A stretch of DNA of 64,000 bases. Origin: Valencia hispanica. Lineage: Eukaryota; Chordata; Actinopteri; Cyprinodontiformes; Valenciidae. The stretch spans positions 44,566,913-44,630,912 of the forward strand of contig OY747713.1 in NCBI GenBank assembly GCA_963556495.2. The letters are read 5' to 3'. Position numbers and translations under genes: made by a program. The notes below the pieces were generated by a model, which searched no databases, was not told where the DNA came from, and was given only the letters and a program-made list of their open reading frames with translations. This document shows positions 45,100-57,100 of this stretch, one piece after another. Every line of letters starts with the position of its first letter. Position 1 is the stretch's first letter.

Positions 45100-45606
45100 C
45101 AATGCTAAGAGAGCAGCTAGTTGCACAACCAAGAAATATTCCAAAAGGGCTTGTTGGACGTAAATGCACTGCAAATGTTACAGTTGGTGGAAGGGAAAGC
45201 AACTGCTTGATTGACACCGACACCGGCTCAGTCGTTTTATGATAAATACCTGGCTGAGTGCAAAATTGAGCCTGTAAGTGACATCCTTCGGGTAGAGGGG
45301 GGAAACGGTTTACCCATACCATATATTGGCTATGTAGAAGTGAGCATGAAGTTCCCAAAAGAGTTCATAGCTTCAGAACCTGAGGTGCAAACATTAGCTT
45401 TAGTTGTACCAGACACTCATCTAAACAACAACATTCCAGTGCTAATTGGAACAAATACACTTGATCCACTATATGAGGAGTACTGTGATGGTGACATCTT
45501 GAAGACCACAACACTCTGTGGCTATGTTCAAATATTGAAGACCCTACAATGTCGACACCAGCTAAACTCCAGTGGTATACTTGGGTCTAGTCCAATTCCG
45601 AGGTAG
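45100..45606 (+). pseudogene. Gypsy aspartic protease
   Basis: GRKCTANVTVGGRESNCLID leads into the active-site loop near 45209-45229, which reads IDTDTGS. The GACACC unit is present twice in tandem, so the expected DTG is preceded by an extra Asp-Thr pair. A stop follows within ten codons, and the rest of the domain (FYDKYLAECKIEPV to VLIGTNTLDPLY) continues in the frame at 45211-45606. The flap and C-terminal LIGTN block are recognisable. Both the duplication and the frameshift would abolish Gag-Pol processing. Confidence 0.75.
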
Positions 45607-46060
45607 TGCACCGGAAATCATTCCAGCTGGTGAAAAGGTTGTCCTGCAAGGGTTGGTGAGTGCCACCAGTGTAGACAGCGCATGTTGGGCACTACTCGAA
45701 GAGCCATCCCATTCAAACTTACCTGGTGGGATCTTTACAGATCGTTGCCTCATCACAATATCAACACCGGGTTCACATAAAGTCCCTGTAGTGCTAAGAA
45801 ATGAAATGGAACATGATATAATATTGCCAACTCACTGTGTCATAGCTGAACTATCTGTAGTTCACGAAATGTTGCATGAGACTGATCCCAACAAAGATTC
45901 TACCTACCTGAATGATGAATCCCTCCATTCTGACGAGTTGGAGAACAAAGCCTGGATTTCCAGTCAGCAAGAGGTGGATGCAAGCTCAGAGCTGAAGTTC
46001 AATTTCGGTGACTCTCGAGTTCCTGAAACGTGGAGAGCAAGAATAACAAAAAAGTTTTAA
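45572..46060 (+). pseudogene. Gypsy linker between protease and reverse transcriptase
   Basis: The frame contains APEIIPAGEKVVLQGLV, WALLEEPSHSNLPGGI and LRNEMEHDIILPTHCVIAEL. These are typical of the region between protease and polymerase in PNMA-Gag gypsy elements. It then enters an acidic stretch leading toward the polymerase. It is out of frame with the protease half before it, and it stops at 46058-46060, 80 bp before the polymerase frame. Confidence 0.65.
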
Positions 46061-46140
46061 AAAAACTACCATGATGTATTTGCTCATCATGAGCTGGATT
46101 TTGGACATGCCAAAAAGGTGATACATCACAAAGTTGAAGG

Positions 46141-47952
46141 ATGAGACGCCTTTTAAGCAAAGGTCACGCCCCATACATCCACAACACTACGAAGCATCTT
46201 CAAACCCTGTTGGAAGCTGGAGTCATCAGAGAATCTGAGTCTCCTTTCTTGTCACCCATTGTGGTAGTCAGGAAGAAAAATGGCGACGTGAGACTCTGTG
46301 TGGACTACAGGAAGTTGAAGCTCCAGACCATTAGGGATGCATATGCACTACCAAACCTGGAGGAATCATTTTCCGCACTTGCAGGAGCTAAATGGTTTTT
46401 GGTGATGGATTTGAAATCTGGTTACTATCAAATCGACATGGAGGAGGACAACAAGCAAAAGACTGCTTTTGTCTGTCCCTCAGGATTTTATGAATGGAAC
46501 CGCATGTCACAAGGAATAACTAATGCACCATCTACTTTTCAGCGCTTGATGGAAAAGTGTATGGGCGATATACATCTCCGTGAGGTGCTAGTTTTCCTTG
46601 ATGACATCATTGTCTTTTCAAAATCCTTGGAAGAGCATGAAGCCCGCTTGATAAATGTCCTGAGCAAACTGAGGGGGAATGGTCTCAAACTGTCACCAGG
46701 AAAATGTCAGTTCTTCCAAACCTCTGTCCGCTATTTGGGACATATTGTGTCACAAAATGGTGTAGAGACTGACCCTGAGAAAGTCAAGGCCTTAAAGACC
46801 TGGCCGATATCTAGAACTCTGAAGGAGCTCAAATCCTTTCTCGGTTTTACTGGGTATTACCGGAGATTTATACAGGAGTATGCCAAAATTGTAAAGCCCT
46901 TGAACACGCTTACTGCTGGTTATCCACCCACCCAAAAACGACACAAGCAAACCAAGACAGACAGTAAATACTTTCACCCCAGGGAGCCATTTGCTGAGAG
47001 ATGGACCCCTGCATGTCAGCAGGCGTTTGAAAAAATTATTGACAAGCTCATGTCTGCCCCAGTGCTAGGATATGCTGACACTAAATTACCATATGTTCTT
47101 CACACAGATGCCAGTACTATTGGGCTCGGTGCGGCATTATATCAAATGCAGGACGGACAAACTCGTGTCATCGCCTATGCTAGCAGAGGACTATCACGCA
47201 GCGAAGCCAGGTATCCAGCGCACAAGTTGGAGTTCCTAGCCCTCAAGTGGGCCATCACTGACAAATTTCATGACTACTTGTATGGCAACAATTTTACAGT
47301 AGTCACAGATAACAACCCGCCGAGGTACGTACTTACCACTGCCAAGCTGGACGCCGCTGGCTATCGTTGGCTAGCAGAGCTTTCCACCTTCACCTTCAAC
47401 ATCACTTACCGTGCAGCCAAACAGAATCAAGACGCTGATGCCTTGTCTAGGAGGCCTCATGGCGAACTCATTGATGATCGTCAATCTCAAGAGGAAAATC
47501 AAAGAATCCACAATTTCACTTCTTACCATCTCAGCCCAGAGAGCAAGAATTTCTGCACCACAGAAGTTGTTAAAGCAGTCTGTGAAAGTCACACCATTGC
47601 AAATGTGGGAGAAGTCTCACCTTCTTGTGGCCTTGTGGAGTTTCTAGCGATTCATCCCAGGGCCATTCCTACTGAGTTTGAGGAGGAGGAATTTAAGGAC
47701 GGTCTCTCCACAAATTCTAAATACAGTAAAGACGACCTAGCCAGGTTACAAAGAGCAGACCCTCTCATTAGTAAAGTCATCGAATTGATTGAGGCGGGAG
47801 GATCTGTATCAAACAGTTCTAAGTTTGAATCCCCTGAAAGTCGGCTGATATTCAGAGAGATGAGCCGCTTTGAGATGAAAGATGGCTTGTTATACAGACG
47901 GCGGCATTATGACAATAGGCCCGTCTGTCAACTTGTTTTACCAAGCACCTGA
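46141..47952 (+). pseudogene. Gypsy reverse transcriptase and RNase H
   Basis: The 603-codon frame is the longest gypsy coding segment. Reverse-transcriptase motifs are LCVDYRKL (52-59), LVMDLKSGYYQI (87-98, motif A Asp90), MSQGITNAPSTFQRLM (122-137) and catalytic VFLDD (151-155). The connection domain follows, then RNase H: YVLHTDAST (Asp323), LEFLALKWAI and VVTDNNP near 388-394, with QNQDADALSRR at its end. The first ~18 codons (MRRLLSKGHAPYIHNTT) are out of the family frame, showing a frameshift just upstream of residue 19. The listed ATG is therefore not the native start. The frame stops at 47950-47952 before the integrase zinc finger. Confidence 0.9.
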
Positions 47953-49025
47953 AGTCTATTGTACTCACCAGTCTCCATGATGAAATGGGGCACATGGGAG
48001 TCGAGCACACTCTTGAGCTGGTCAGATCCAGGTTTTATTGGCTGAGAATGGGATATGATGTTGAGACAAAGATCAAACAATGTGAGAGATGTGTGAGGAG
48101 AAAAGGTTAACCAGAGAAAGCTGCACCTTTAGTCAATATTCGAACCAGCAGACCCTTGGAATTGGTATGCATGGACTTTCTGTCGCTGGAACCCAATAGT
48201 CATAACACCAAGGACATCTTGGTTATAACCGACCACTTTACCAAATATGCTGTTGCTGTGCCTACCAAAGATCAGAAGGCCAGAATGGTTGCCAAATGCC
48301 TGTGGGAGCAGTTCCTCAGTCACTATGGTTTTCCAGAACGTCTCCACAGTGACCAAGGGCGGGACTTCGAGTCGCAAACCATAAGGGAGCTTTGTGCTTT
48401 AGCCGGCATTCGGAAAGTGAGAACTAGTCCATATCACCCTAGAGGAACCCCAGTGGAACGTTTCAACCGTACCCTGTTGAGCATGCTGGGAGCTCTTCAG
48501 ACTAAGGAAAAGACAAAATGGCGTGATCATGTGAAACCCCTCGCTCATGCATACAATTGCACAAGAAATGATGTTACAGGGTTTTCACCCTACGAACTTA
48601 TGTTTGGGGGACAGCCCAGATTGCCCATTGACATCGCATTTGGCTTACCAGTCAAAGGCAGTTCACCTGTTTCCCATTCACAGTATGTAAAAAGCCTTAA
48701 AGCCCATCTCAAGGAGAGCTATCAGCTTGCTTCTGAAAAGTCAAAGAAAGTAGCTGACAAGAACAAACAATGTTTTGATGCCAGAGTGAGAGAGGCTACA
48801 CTTGAAATAGGGGACAGAGTCCTTGTTCGAAATCTCCGCCTTCGCAGCAAGCACAAATTAGCTGATCGATGGGAGCGCACAGTCTATATTGTGCAGAAGA
48901 GGGCTGGAGACTTGCCTGTCTACACAGTGTGCCCTGAAGGTCAAGATGGTCCTTTACGCACACTACACCGTGATCTTTTATTGCCGTGTGGTTTTCTCTC
49001 TGAGTCAGAAGAAGAAAAACGGTGA
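47953..49025 (+). pseudogene. Gypsy integrase
   Basis: The HHCC zinc-binding domain is at about 47970-48105 (LHDEMGHMGVEHTLEL, CERCVRRKG) in the same frame as the catalytic core. A TAA at 48108-48110 separates them. The core frame from 48156 has MDFL with the first Asp at residue 7, SDQG with Asp66 and PVERFNR with Glu101: 34 residues lie between the last two, the DD35E arrangement. A C-terminal SH3-like part (IGDRVLVRNLRL, residues ~215-245) and VYTVCPEG follow, ending at 49023-49025. All three catalytic residues are kept. The break from RT and the internal stop make it non-functional. Confidence 0.88.
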
Positions 49026-49518
49026 GGCTGAAAAGAGTCTGTAAGCCCAGGACAAGACAGACTCTCAGTCAGATAGATGAGCAGCCCTTGTCATCAGATG
49101 ATGAGGATCACATGCAGTTGTTTCGTCCATCAGAAATCACTATTGAGACAAAAATTCCTGAAGTTTCGAATACACCTGGTGTACAATGGAAAACACTACC
49201 TGGAAATGTCAACTTACCTGGAAATGACAACTTACCTGGAAATGACCTGTGGTCCATGAACCTGAAACAAGCACAGAGAAACCAAATGATGAGAATGACA
49301 CAGAAGTTCAAAACCGAATAACTGGACCTCAACAAACAGGAGGTGAAACAGGAACTTCAAACAGCTCCTCCCAAGAGCTAGCAGAAATTGAGGTTGAGAC
49401 TGAGGATCAAAGACCGGAAGAACCTTTAAATGAAATCAGCCAATCAACCACAGATAATGGCCATGTCCCTGAGGAAAAAATACTGCTGTTGCAAGCGGAC
49501 CGTACACAAACATTCTGA
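49022..49518 (+). pseudogene. Gypsy Pol C-terminal tail with 18 bp repeat
   Basis: Two overlapping short frames follow the integrase. The first (49022-49321) contains acidic and Ser-rich text and then a Leu-Pro-Gly-Asn repeat from about three 18 bp tandem units near 49195-49247. The second (49249-49518) is Glu/Thr/Gln-rich. The tail resembles low-complexity C-terminal extensions of Pol rather than a known domain. I see no envelope-like signal peptide or membrane segment. Confidence 0.5.
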
Positions 49519-49684
49519 GACGGTCTGAACGTCAAAGGATGCCACCTGGGAAGTTTACTTATCCTACACTCGGAAATCCCCTTATTTCCTTCATCCAGAC
49601 CATGTTTGATGGTTTTAACCAAGTAGTTGTTGATACATTTTAGAGTAATGTCCTGAAAGAAGTACATGAAGGGACTCATGTCAT

Positions 49685-49699
49685 ACAAGGGAGGGAGGG
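49685..49699 (+). promoter_or_regulatory. Polypurine tract
   Basis: An AAGGGAGGGAGGG run lies immediately upstream of the TGTAACCC end of the LTR. This is the position and composition of the primer for plus-strand DNA synthesis in LTR retrotransposons. Confidence 0.8.
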
Positions 49700-50718
49700 T
49701 GTAACCCAGGCGTAAAACCATGGTCACTAGTCACAAAAGAATTCATAAGAAATCCCTCAGTTTTCTTTGTACCTTTTAGAAAGTTATTTGGAAGTGACAG
49801 TTAAATAAGATAAATATGTGTAGTTCATGCTCTGAATACATTATATAATTGAGTTAAAACATTAAAAAGAGATTATTGGTTTATTTTGTTAAGTGTTTAA
49901 ATAACCTGACTGCACCTGAAGGCAGGATATTACGTTCAGCGTTCAGCTTAGAAAGAGAGCCTGCGCGAAAACTTTTTTCTTCTTTTTTCTTTCCCCATCC
50001 CGAGCTGAGCAGCGAGAAGCCACGCCAGCAACAAGCGGATACACTAATTTTAGGAATTATATAGTTTATGCCAAACCAGCTACACTTTATAATGTGCTGA
50101 GTCGAGTCAAGAGGAGCCCGATACACTCTGAGTACGAACCGAACGTTACCATATTGGCTGCAGATGAATATTGCACCGTGCTGAGGCTGCGCTGAGACCC
50201 AGCGTGATTCTCTGGGTTCTGGAGCTTATGTGAATCGGTCAGGTCTTTTGTGTGGAGTTAGAGAAAATCTTGAAGCCCTAGAGGAATCCAATAGATGGCG
50301 AGCCGTCCCAGTGGAACGCAGGTCTACACGAGAAGCTACTGAGCTGCAGATGACATATCTGCTGTGGTAGGAATATACCAGTCACACTGTGCTAGTGTCA
50401 CTTGGACACACACGAACAACCTGAAGCACTCAAGTAATTCTACGAACTCTGAACATTGAACTGGACACACACAGTACTGGTAATCAACGAACTCTTTAAG
50501 TTTTTGAAGGCGCCATTTTATTTTATTATTTGTAGTTTTCTATAATAACTGTTTTCGGAACTGTTGTACATTTCTACTGCAGCCAGCGTTCACTAAACTC
50601 TAGTTTATTCTGCAACTAACCTTGTGGGTCTGTGTCTTTCATTGTGGCTATTCCGGTGATGTGAGCTCTATCGGACCTAGCCTATTTAATACGTGTACTG
50701 CTCCAGGATTGGGTTACA
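49700..50718 (+). repeat. 3' LTR of the gypsy element
   Basis: About 1,019 bp begin TGTAACCC and end GGGTTACA, an 8 bp perfect inverted terminal repeat with TG..CA ends, directly after a polypurine tract. Promoter and polyadenylation elements are not certain, and no second copy exists in the window to define the U3/R/U5 borders. The 5 bp after it is GTTTC, but without a 5' LTR the target duplication cannot be checked. Confidence 0.78.
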
Positions 50719-53080
50719 GTTTCACCCGGGGATTCACGTGTATTGACTTGCGATACCCTCTGACGTTACAAATTTTCACGTCTTGGGCAGCCTTCGTTGC
50801 GTGTCAAATGTGTTCATCCCAGGTACATTTTCTATATTTCAGCATGTCATATGTACAGCGGCGTAGAGCTGTCAGCCATATATAAAGAAATTAGACCGTA
50901 TCACGTTATAACGTGATACAGTCTTTATTTATCCACAAAACATGCTACCCGTTTAATATAAAGCTAAAACTAGCACAAAGATGCACGGAAAACCTTGATC
51001 AGAATATCCTACCTGTTAAATAGGCCTATAGATGAATAGCACACTCTGGAAATGTGTTATTAGTTCGTAAAGCAGCTGATGAATAAATACCAAGTCAGTA
51101 AGACGTAGAGCAGATAGCACTATTATTAGTCCAAAAGATGTAAATGTAGTATGATTATAAGCACAAAGAGCCCACAAAATACATTACATTTACTCTACGA
51201 CTCAAATTAATGGGACTTGTTTACATGCGGTATAACGATATCACAGAAGTGAAACTAACATACAAGGGCTGTCATGTAAACTTAAAACAAGTAGCTTCAG
51301 GAAAGCCTTAAAATATTTTGAACAAAAATTAGCCAGTAATAAAATAATTTGAAGAAAACTTACCGTAAACTTCAAAGAAATAAAACAGACGAAATGGATC
51401 TTCCAGGTGGGAATTCTTGATGACAGATTTGCTGAGTAAGCGAATTGTGACGTAACATCGAAATGTGCATGCGCAGTGCTACAGGGTAACACGGATTGAG
51501 GGGTAGCACATATAGTCGGAACACCCGCGTACATATAAATACAATTTCGGCCACGTCATGATGACAATTGTTCAAGCTACCTGCTGCTAGGGATCTTCCA
51601 TTTATATGTACCTGCCAAGTATGCTCCACCCAGAGACCCTTGCAGGATGCTCCACCTACCGGCTTTTGTGAAGCCTGCCGTAAAGCAAGTCGCATTTGTA
51701 GACTCATTTGAACTACAAAATGCTACCCGACGACCCAAACTTACATAGTGCTGTTGTGGCCAATAGAGGGCCACAAAGCGAATGCAGAAGTGCCGTTTCA
51801 CCCTGTTATGAGTTGATGAACCACTGACACGAGTTTGGAAACATTATTTTAAGGTAAAAGAAAACAAAAACTTTTTGGTGTTGCTTTAAAAAGTAAAAGA
51901 AAAAAATTATAGATTTTAGGGGTTTGGGGGGATGTGAAACCACAAAACCTTTGACTCTCAGCACACCCAGACCCAGACTCAGGCCTGACTGTGATAAGAA
52001 CTACTTTCTGTTTTTTGCTTCCAAAAGGCAAATGAAGGCAAGCTGGGCATGTCACTGCAGCTCAATGTCACATAGAGAGCATGGATTGGTCGTTGTAGCT
52101 ATGTGGCGGAATCCTTATTGGTTGGAGAGACAGCAACAACAGGATGTGATCTACAAAGCATCCTTGCTGTCGAGAGTTTTTGTAATTACTCACTTGAAAT
52201 CCTTGCAATATGGTGTGGCTGTGATTAGGGAATAGCCTTGGCATTAAGCCAGCATGGCCAATTCTGCTTTAAATTTGTCATGAAGCTGGTGCACAGTTGC
52301 AGAATAAAGCTACAACGACAAGCCCCCAGGCCAATCATAACTCACCAGGTTAAGAGTCTGAGATGCTCTATAAACGTGTGAGCTTTCACAAATGAAGCCG
52401 ACATCCCATAACTAAAAGAGGTGCTAAATGAAACCCAACAGAGTTGAGTTATCTGATAGATATCTGCATGGAATATGTGTCATTATGAAAGGTTAAACAC
52501 AATGATAGAGTGGGAAGTCTGGTTTATTTGTTAGATTTATAAGATATTTTCAAGCATTACCTCTAATGAAACAACTGGCCATGGCAGAAAGCAGGTGAGC
52601 TGTTCTGTTTCTGCTACAACTATAAGGCAAGGCAGGTTTGTTTGTACAGCACCATTCATAAATCAGCTACTTCAAAATGCTCACAGGACAACAAAGGAGC
52701 GGTACAAAAACGGCACATAGATCAAAAACATAAAATGCACATTAAAAAAAGGAATCCCTACCTGACTGCTCAGATTACCCCCCCGTTAGGTCATCTGAGC
52801 TAGTGTAGTGTTTTTAGGACTGGATTACTTTGATCCATTTTCCTGGTGTTGATTAAAACTTTGGCAGCAATGGTTTGGACAAGCTGCAGATACCAGGATT
52901 GTTTTTGTTTTTTCGTTTGTACAGAGGCTGGTGCATATGACATTCCAAAAATCAAACCTAGAAAAAAATTTAAGCACGCATCTGTTTTCCATGTCCTGTT
53001 TTATCAGGAAACCATTTAATTTGTCAAGGTTTTTAAGACAGTAGTAAGCTTATGTATTAATAGACCTTATTTGGTTGTTG
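50719..53080. other. No recognisable gene; minor repeat fragments
   Basis: Short ORFs only. A 22 bp perfect palindrome occurs at 50898-50919. At 52624-52660 the text AAGGCAAGGCAGGTTTGTTTG plus TACAGCACC resembles the inverted tail of an L2-B-like LINE, but no coding sequence of that LINE is clear. I see no splice-bounded exon. Confidence 0.4.
50898..50919. repeat. Perfect 22 bp palindrome
   Basis: GTATCACGTTATAACGTGAT followed by AC is its own inverse complement. It lies 180 bp downstream of the gypsy LTR. It might be a protein-binding site, a cruciform or the remnant of back-to-back element ends. Confidence 0.9.
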
Positions 53081-53084
53081 AATT

Positions 53085-53820
53085 CAAATTCAAAAATACT
53101 TTATTGATCCCAGAGGGAAACTAAATGTTGTTGTAGCTCATATAATTAATTAATTCTTTAAGGAGTTGATGTAGATAATGATGGCTGTGGGTAGGAAGGA
53201 TTACCTGTAGCAGTCTGTATTGCAGCGAAACTGAAGAAGCCTCCAACTGAAGACACTCTGTTGTTGTATGACGAGGATGCTCAGTGTTGTCCATAATCTT
53301 TTTGATTTCATGAAGAATCCTTCTTTGCATTATCATCTCCAGTGGTTCCACAGGTGTGCTTAGAACAGAATCAGCCTTCTTTATCAGGTTGTTTAGCCTA
53401 TTTAAATCCCTGGCTCTGATGCTGCTACCCCAACAAATGATGGCTGAAGAGATTACACTCTCCACAACAGACTTGTAGAAGATTTGCAACCTTGAAGGAC
53501 CTAAGCTTCCTCAAGAAGTACAGTCTGCTCTGTCCCTTCTTGTAGACGGCTTCACTGTTGCGCTTCCAGTCCAGTCTGTTGTCAAGGTGAACTTCGAGGC
53601 ATTTATACTGCTCAACCACCTCCACTTCTCCCATGATGGAAACAGTGTTTGACTTATCCCTGTTTCTTCTGAAATCTACAATCATCTCCTTTGTTTTATT
53701 TACATTCAAAGTAAGACGTTTATTTCCACATCATGTTACAAAGCGGTCCACCAGCTCTCTGTATTCAGCTTCTCGTCCATCTCTGATACACCCAAGTGTA
53801 TCAGATATATTATTCAAAGT
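53085..53820 (-). mobile_element. 5'-truncated Rex1-like LINE
   Basis: On the minus strand, C-terminal reverse-transcriptase text runs from about 53820 to 53121. It is followed by GGGATCAATAAAGTATTTTT and a TGAATTTGAATTC tail, a typical Rex1-type 3' end. It is 5'-truncated downstream of the catalytic box, and a frameshift splits the remaining protein. Confidence 0.8.
53121..53709 (-). pseudogene. Rex1-like reverse transcriptase, C-terminal part
   Basis: The first frame (53709-53425) reads MNVNKTKEMIVDFRR, then YKCLEVHLDNRLDW and SRLYFLRKLRSF. The second (53489-53121) reads MQIFYKSVVESVISSAIICW and RLNNLIKKADSVL, ending near SHHYLHQLLKEL. Together they correspond to the thumb region after the YADD box, which is not present. 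A frameshift near 53480 separates the two frames. Neither ATG is a true start. This is a recognisable but dead fragment. Confidence 0.8.
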
Positions 53821-53839
53821 GCATGGAGGGTGTTAGTCA

Positions 53840-54536
53840 TGGGTTTCTTAACAACAGACCTTTAAGGTCTTTTCCAAGATCCTTCGCTTTAAGACTCCAG
53901 GGCACCTTCCTCATCTCCTTTCGTCGGGGTCCTCCACCTCTTCTTCGTGGGTTCCATTGGCGTCACCTTCCGGGGCTACGTCATGAGGTTCTCTGATAAA
54001 ATGGCCGGCCTCTGAACTTCTTCCTGGGGCTTTCTGACCGCCCAGGCGGCCCCAGAACACATACAATAGGTTCCTGCGGCCACATGGCTGATGTGGGTGA
54101 AGACTTTTTGCACATTTATTGGGAATCTGTTTTTGCTACTCCTTCCTTGTTTTGCTTCCAGGTTCATCCAGCTGTCCTGGGAGCCCTCCCCCCACCCTGG
54201 TCTGGCTGTTTTTTGTTTTTTGGGGGGGGGGGGGGGGTTGGTACTGTCATAGTGTGGTGTCTTTCCCTGTCTCTGCATCCTTGGTTGTTCCCTGCCCTTA
54301 GTTTCTCTGATTGTCTTCCTGATTACCTTGCCCGTGTATTTATACCTTCTGTGTTTTCATGTCTTTGCTGGTTCGTCGTCATAAAACGTTGCGAGTCATA
54401 GTCTGTCATTGTGTCCTCGTCGGTCCTGTGTTCCTGTACTCATGAGTTTTGAACCCTGAACAAACTCATCATTAAAGAGTCTCTTTTTTACCGTCTACAC
54501 TTGCCTCAATCTGAGTCCGCACCGCAAAACATGACA
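53840..54536 (+). mobile_element. Probable 3' end of an LTR retrotransposon
   Basis: A candidate LTR of 292 bp runs from TGTCATAG (54245) to ATGACA (54536), with ATTAAAG near its 3' end. It is preceded by a 16 bp G run and GGTTGGTAC, which could be a polypurine tract. The GC-rich sequence upstream (53850-54220) has no recognisable domain. No 5 bp target duplication flanks the block (GGTAC against GGGCC), as expected if this is the 3' part of a truncated element. Confidence 0.45.
54222..54237. repeat. Poly-G run of 16
   Basis: Uninterrupted G homopolymer just upstream of the LTR-like block. Its length is likely unreliable in assemblies. Confidence 0.9.
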
Positions 54537-57097
54537 GGGCCTTTACTGTGCTAGGGGAGCAACTGATTCCTCTTGGACCAACATTGTTAATGCAGATAGC
54601 AATGAATAACAAAAAAGGATAAAGTAAACATAATCTGACCTATAAGTCATATACGTCTCCTTGGGCAGTGTTGTACTGATAACTTTGCTTGCTTTCTCTG
54701 TTGTAGCGGCACTGTCTCATTCTCCCTTAAATTTTGCTTTTTTTAATGTCAGCTCAGGTAGAAAGCACAAGTTGCAATGATGTTTTTGCAGCTCTGTTGT
54801 GTAGTTTGTCTTGCCACCTTTCACATCTCTGTTTGCAGAGCAAAAAAGCCTATCAGCGTACACAATGGCCCATCGGTGCTCCAGCTTTTAAGTCTGTATG
54901 TGCTCCTTATGCAGCCATAATGGGGTAATTGCTCTGATGAAAGAAGACGGACAATAACAACTCTTCTTATTCCTGAGACTCCCATGTGAGGATTATTATC
55001 CTGGAAATCTCTTACATGGTGACCATTCTAAATAATAATGTGTTCACACTCAAAACAGAAAATCCATTAGAGGGTTATTGGAGAAAACACAGCGGTTATA
55101 CACATTCTTATTCTAGGATGTTTATATCTGAATGATTAATCTAAATATGAATACATAATCATAACAAGTTCTACTTCAATACCCATTCATAGTCTGAGAT
55201 AAAAAAATCTTTTTAGCCTAACAGTGTAATGATGAATACAAACTGAGCATATCCACCTTCTCATCTATAACATCGTGACTGGTTCCAAGCCCGGGAAGCT
55301 CACCTCTTCATCCTTTTCATTACCCGGCTTTTAGAGCAAGCCATATGGTGAAAAGCCCCATCACGATGCTCATGCCCATTTCAATGCATAACTGAACACC
55401 AAGAACGTACTCCACCTCTTGCCTGAGATAATTACGCCAATACAAGATCTCCTTTCTGTGAATGATTTCCTCATTTACAGTTTCGTAGCTATTCCTTCAT
55501 ATTTCTACGCTCAGTTGAAAAGGCAATGATGCACACTTTGGGAGCACATAAAACGGCATAAAGCATTACACTAAGAACTTGGCGGTTCCTGACTTCATGC
55601 TGACACTTAAGCCAGTCTTCTTTTTTATCTTTTTTTTACATTTTTCAAAGCATGAAAAACGTGTCATATCACTTGATAGCTGAAGAACGACCATCAACTT
55701 TTAATTAAAGAGATGGGGGAAGCTGTGATGTATATTTTAGTCCTAATTTGCATGCCTGACTCAGGGGAGAGAAGTGATTAGTTGAGTAAAGGCTCCCCTG
55801 TGGATGTTGCAGACAAACACACTTGGAAATAGGCGCACATTCAGCCACACTCCCTGCATACCGACAGTCTCTGCACTTAAACTACGAGCCTTGCAGTAGT
55901 TAAAGTGATTATTCACTCTGCTGTGACATTTACATTTTACAACATGAAGTTTAAAGCCTTGCCGGTTTTTCAAGCTAAATATGATTTTAAAAACAAGACA
56001 TTCGACATAATCACAATACTATCAAGGAGAACATCAAAGTAGTAAGTATCACTGTGGTGGTTTCAGTGTTGTCATTAAAGTCATTGAGAGCAGGGGTGGT
56101 TCTTGGGAGGGGGTACAGGGTAGGCCAGTGCCACCTCGATAGCAAGCTTGGACCCCCCTGTGCCCCCCCTGCTGATGGCAGAGCATTGGGTATTAATAAG
56201 TACTGATAGTTTGGAGAAATTTCACCTTACGCTAGATGTGGAACCACAGTGTGGGTCATTTTTTCAGTTGGACCTGATAAATTGATGCACTGTCTCTGTT
56301 GGCGCTGTAGCTTATAGCACGCATGTACAGTAGTAGCCAACTCGAAGTTCCCATCCCTGCTGGCTGCCATTCAGGTGCCAGCAGACTCCCAGCAGAGTTC
56401 CACCAGAGTTCCAGCAGAGTTCCAGCGGCTGGAGCATTGACTGGAGTGACCCCCACCAACCAGTTTTTACTGGAACTCCTCCCACTCAATGAAATACAGA
56501 ACATGACCAGCAGATGGCGCTACTCTCACAGAATACAGTACACACCGCCAGATTTAAAGCGCTGCCTCTTGCGGTGTGAGGAATTTCATGTAATTCATAG
56601 AACCAAGAGTGACATACATATGATTAATACCTACATGTGATTTAAGAAGTGAAATTATAACATACCTAGCTACTGGAGATTCGCTGGCCACTGTTTTATC
56701 TGGAGTTAAATTATTGTAGCTAATACCTCCAGTCAAAATTTTAATCACAATTTATTTGCTGTGAATCGACATATAAAGAGGAAAAACTAAGACTTTTGGA
56801 AGATGTTTGCAGTTGCAGGTCAACCAGGGAATTAGCATTATTATTGCTCAACCTTTTGTTTTGCACTAATGGGCCATTGGTCACCCATTGTCACACAAAT
56901 CGCATAGGCTACAGAGCCGGCCTAAAATGCAGCTGGCTGTTCAACTTTGATCTTCATTTGTGTTTGTTGTCAGAGTTTAAATCATATGTTCAGACACAAA
57001 CTTGCAGAAGTATTCCAATTGTGTAAGTAGGGAAATTACATCTTCTGTGAGAGCTGGACCGGAGAGAATGTTATTGGGACCAAGATACATATAATAA
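54537..57097. other. No recognisable gene
   Basis: About 2.5 kb without convincing coding sequence. A small tandem array of CAGAGTTCCA-type units (12-13 bp period) occurs at 56390-56430. The 105-codon ORF covering it (56323-56640) probably reflects that repeat. Nothing else is recognisable. Confidence 0.45.
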
Positions 57098-57100
57098 AGG

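Larger units (their letters stand above)
43250..50718 (+). mobile_element. Degenerate Ty3/gypsy retrotransposon lacking its 5' LTR
   Basis: The order Gag, protease, reverse transcriptase, RNase H, integrase, polypurine tract, 3' LTR is that of Ty3/gypsy (Metaviridae-type) elements. Multiple stops and frameshifts break every gene except most of the RT/RNase H and the integrase core. No copy of the 3' LTR (49700-50718) is found upstream of Gag, where hAT sequence ends at about 42975. The 5' end is therefore missing or replaced, and the left limit is approximate. No envelope-like gene was recognised. Confidence 0.85.

Noticed and set aside
56323..56640. 105-codon ORF
   Set aside because: Its central part is a short tandem CAGAGTTCCA repeat, and no domain is visible.
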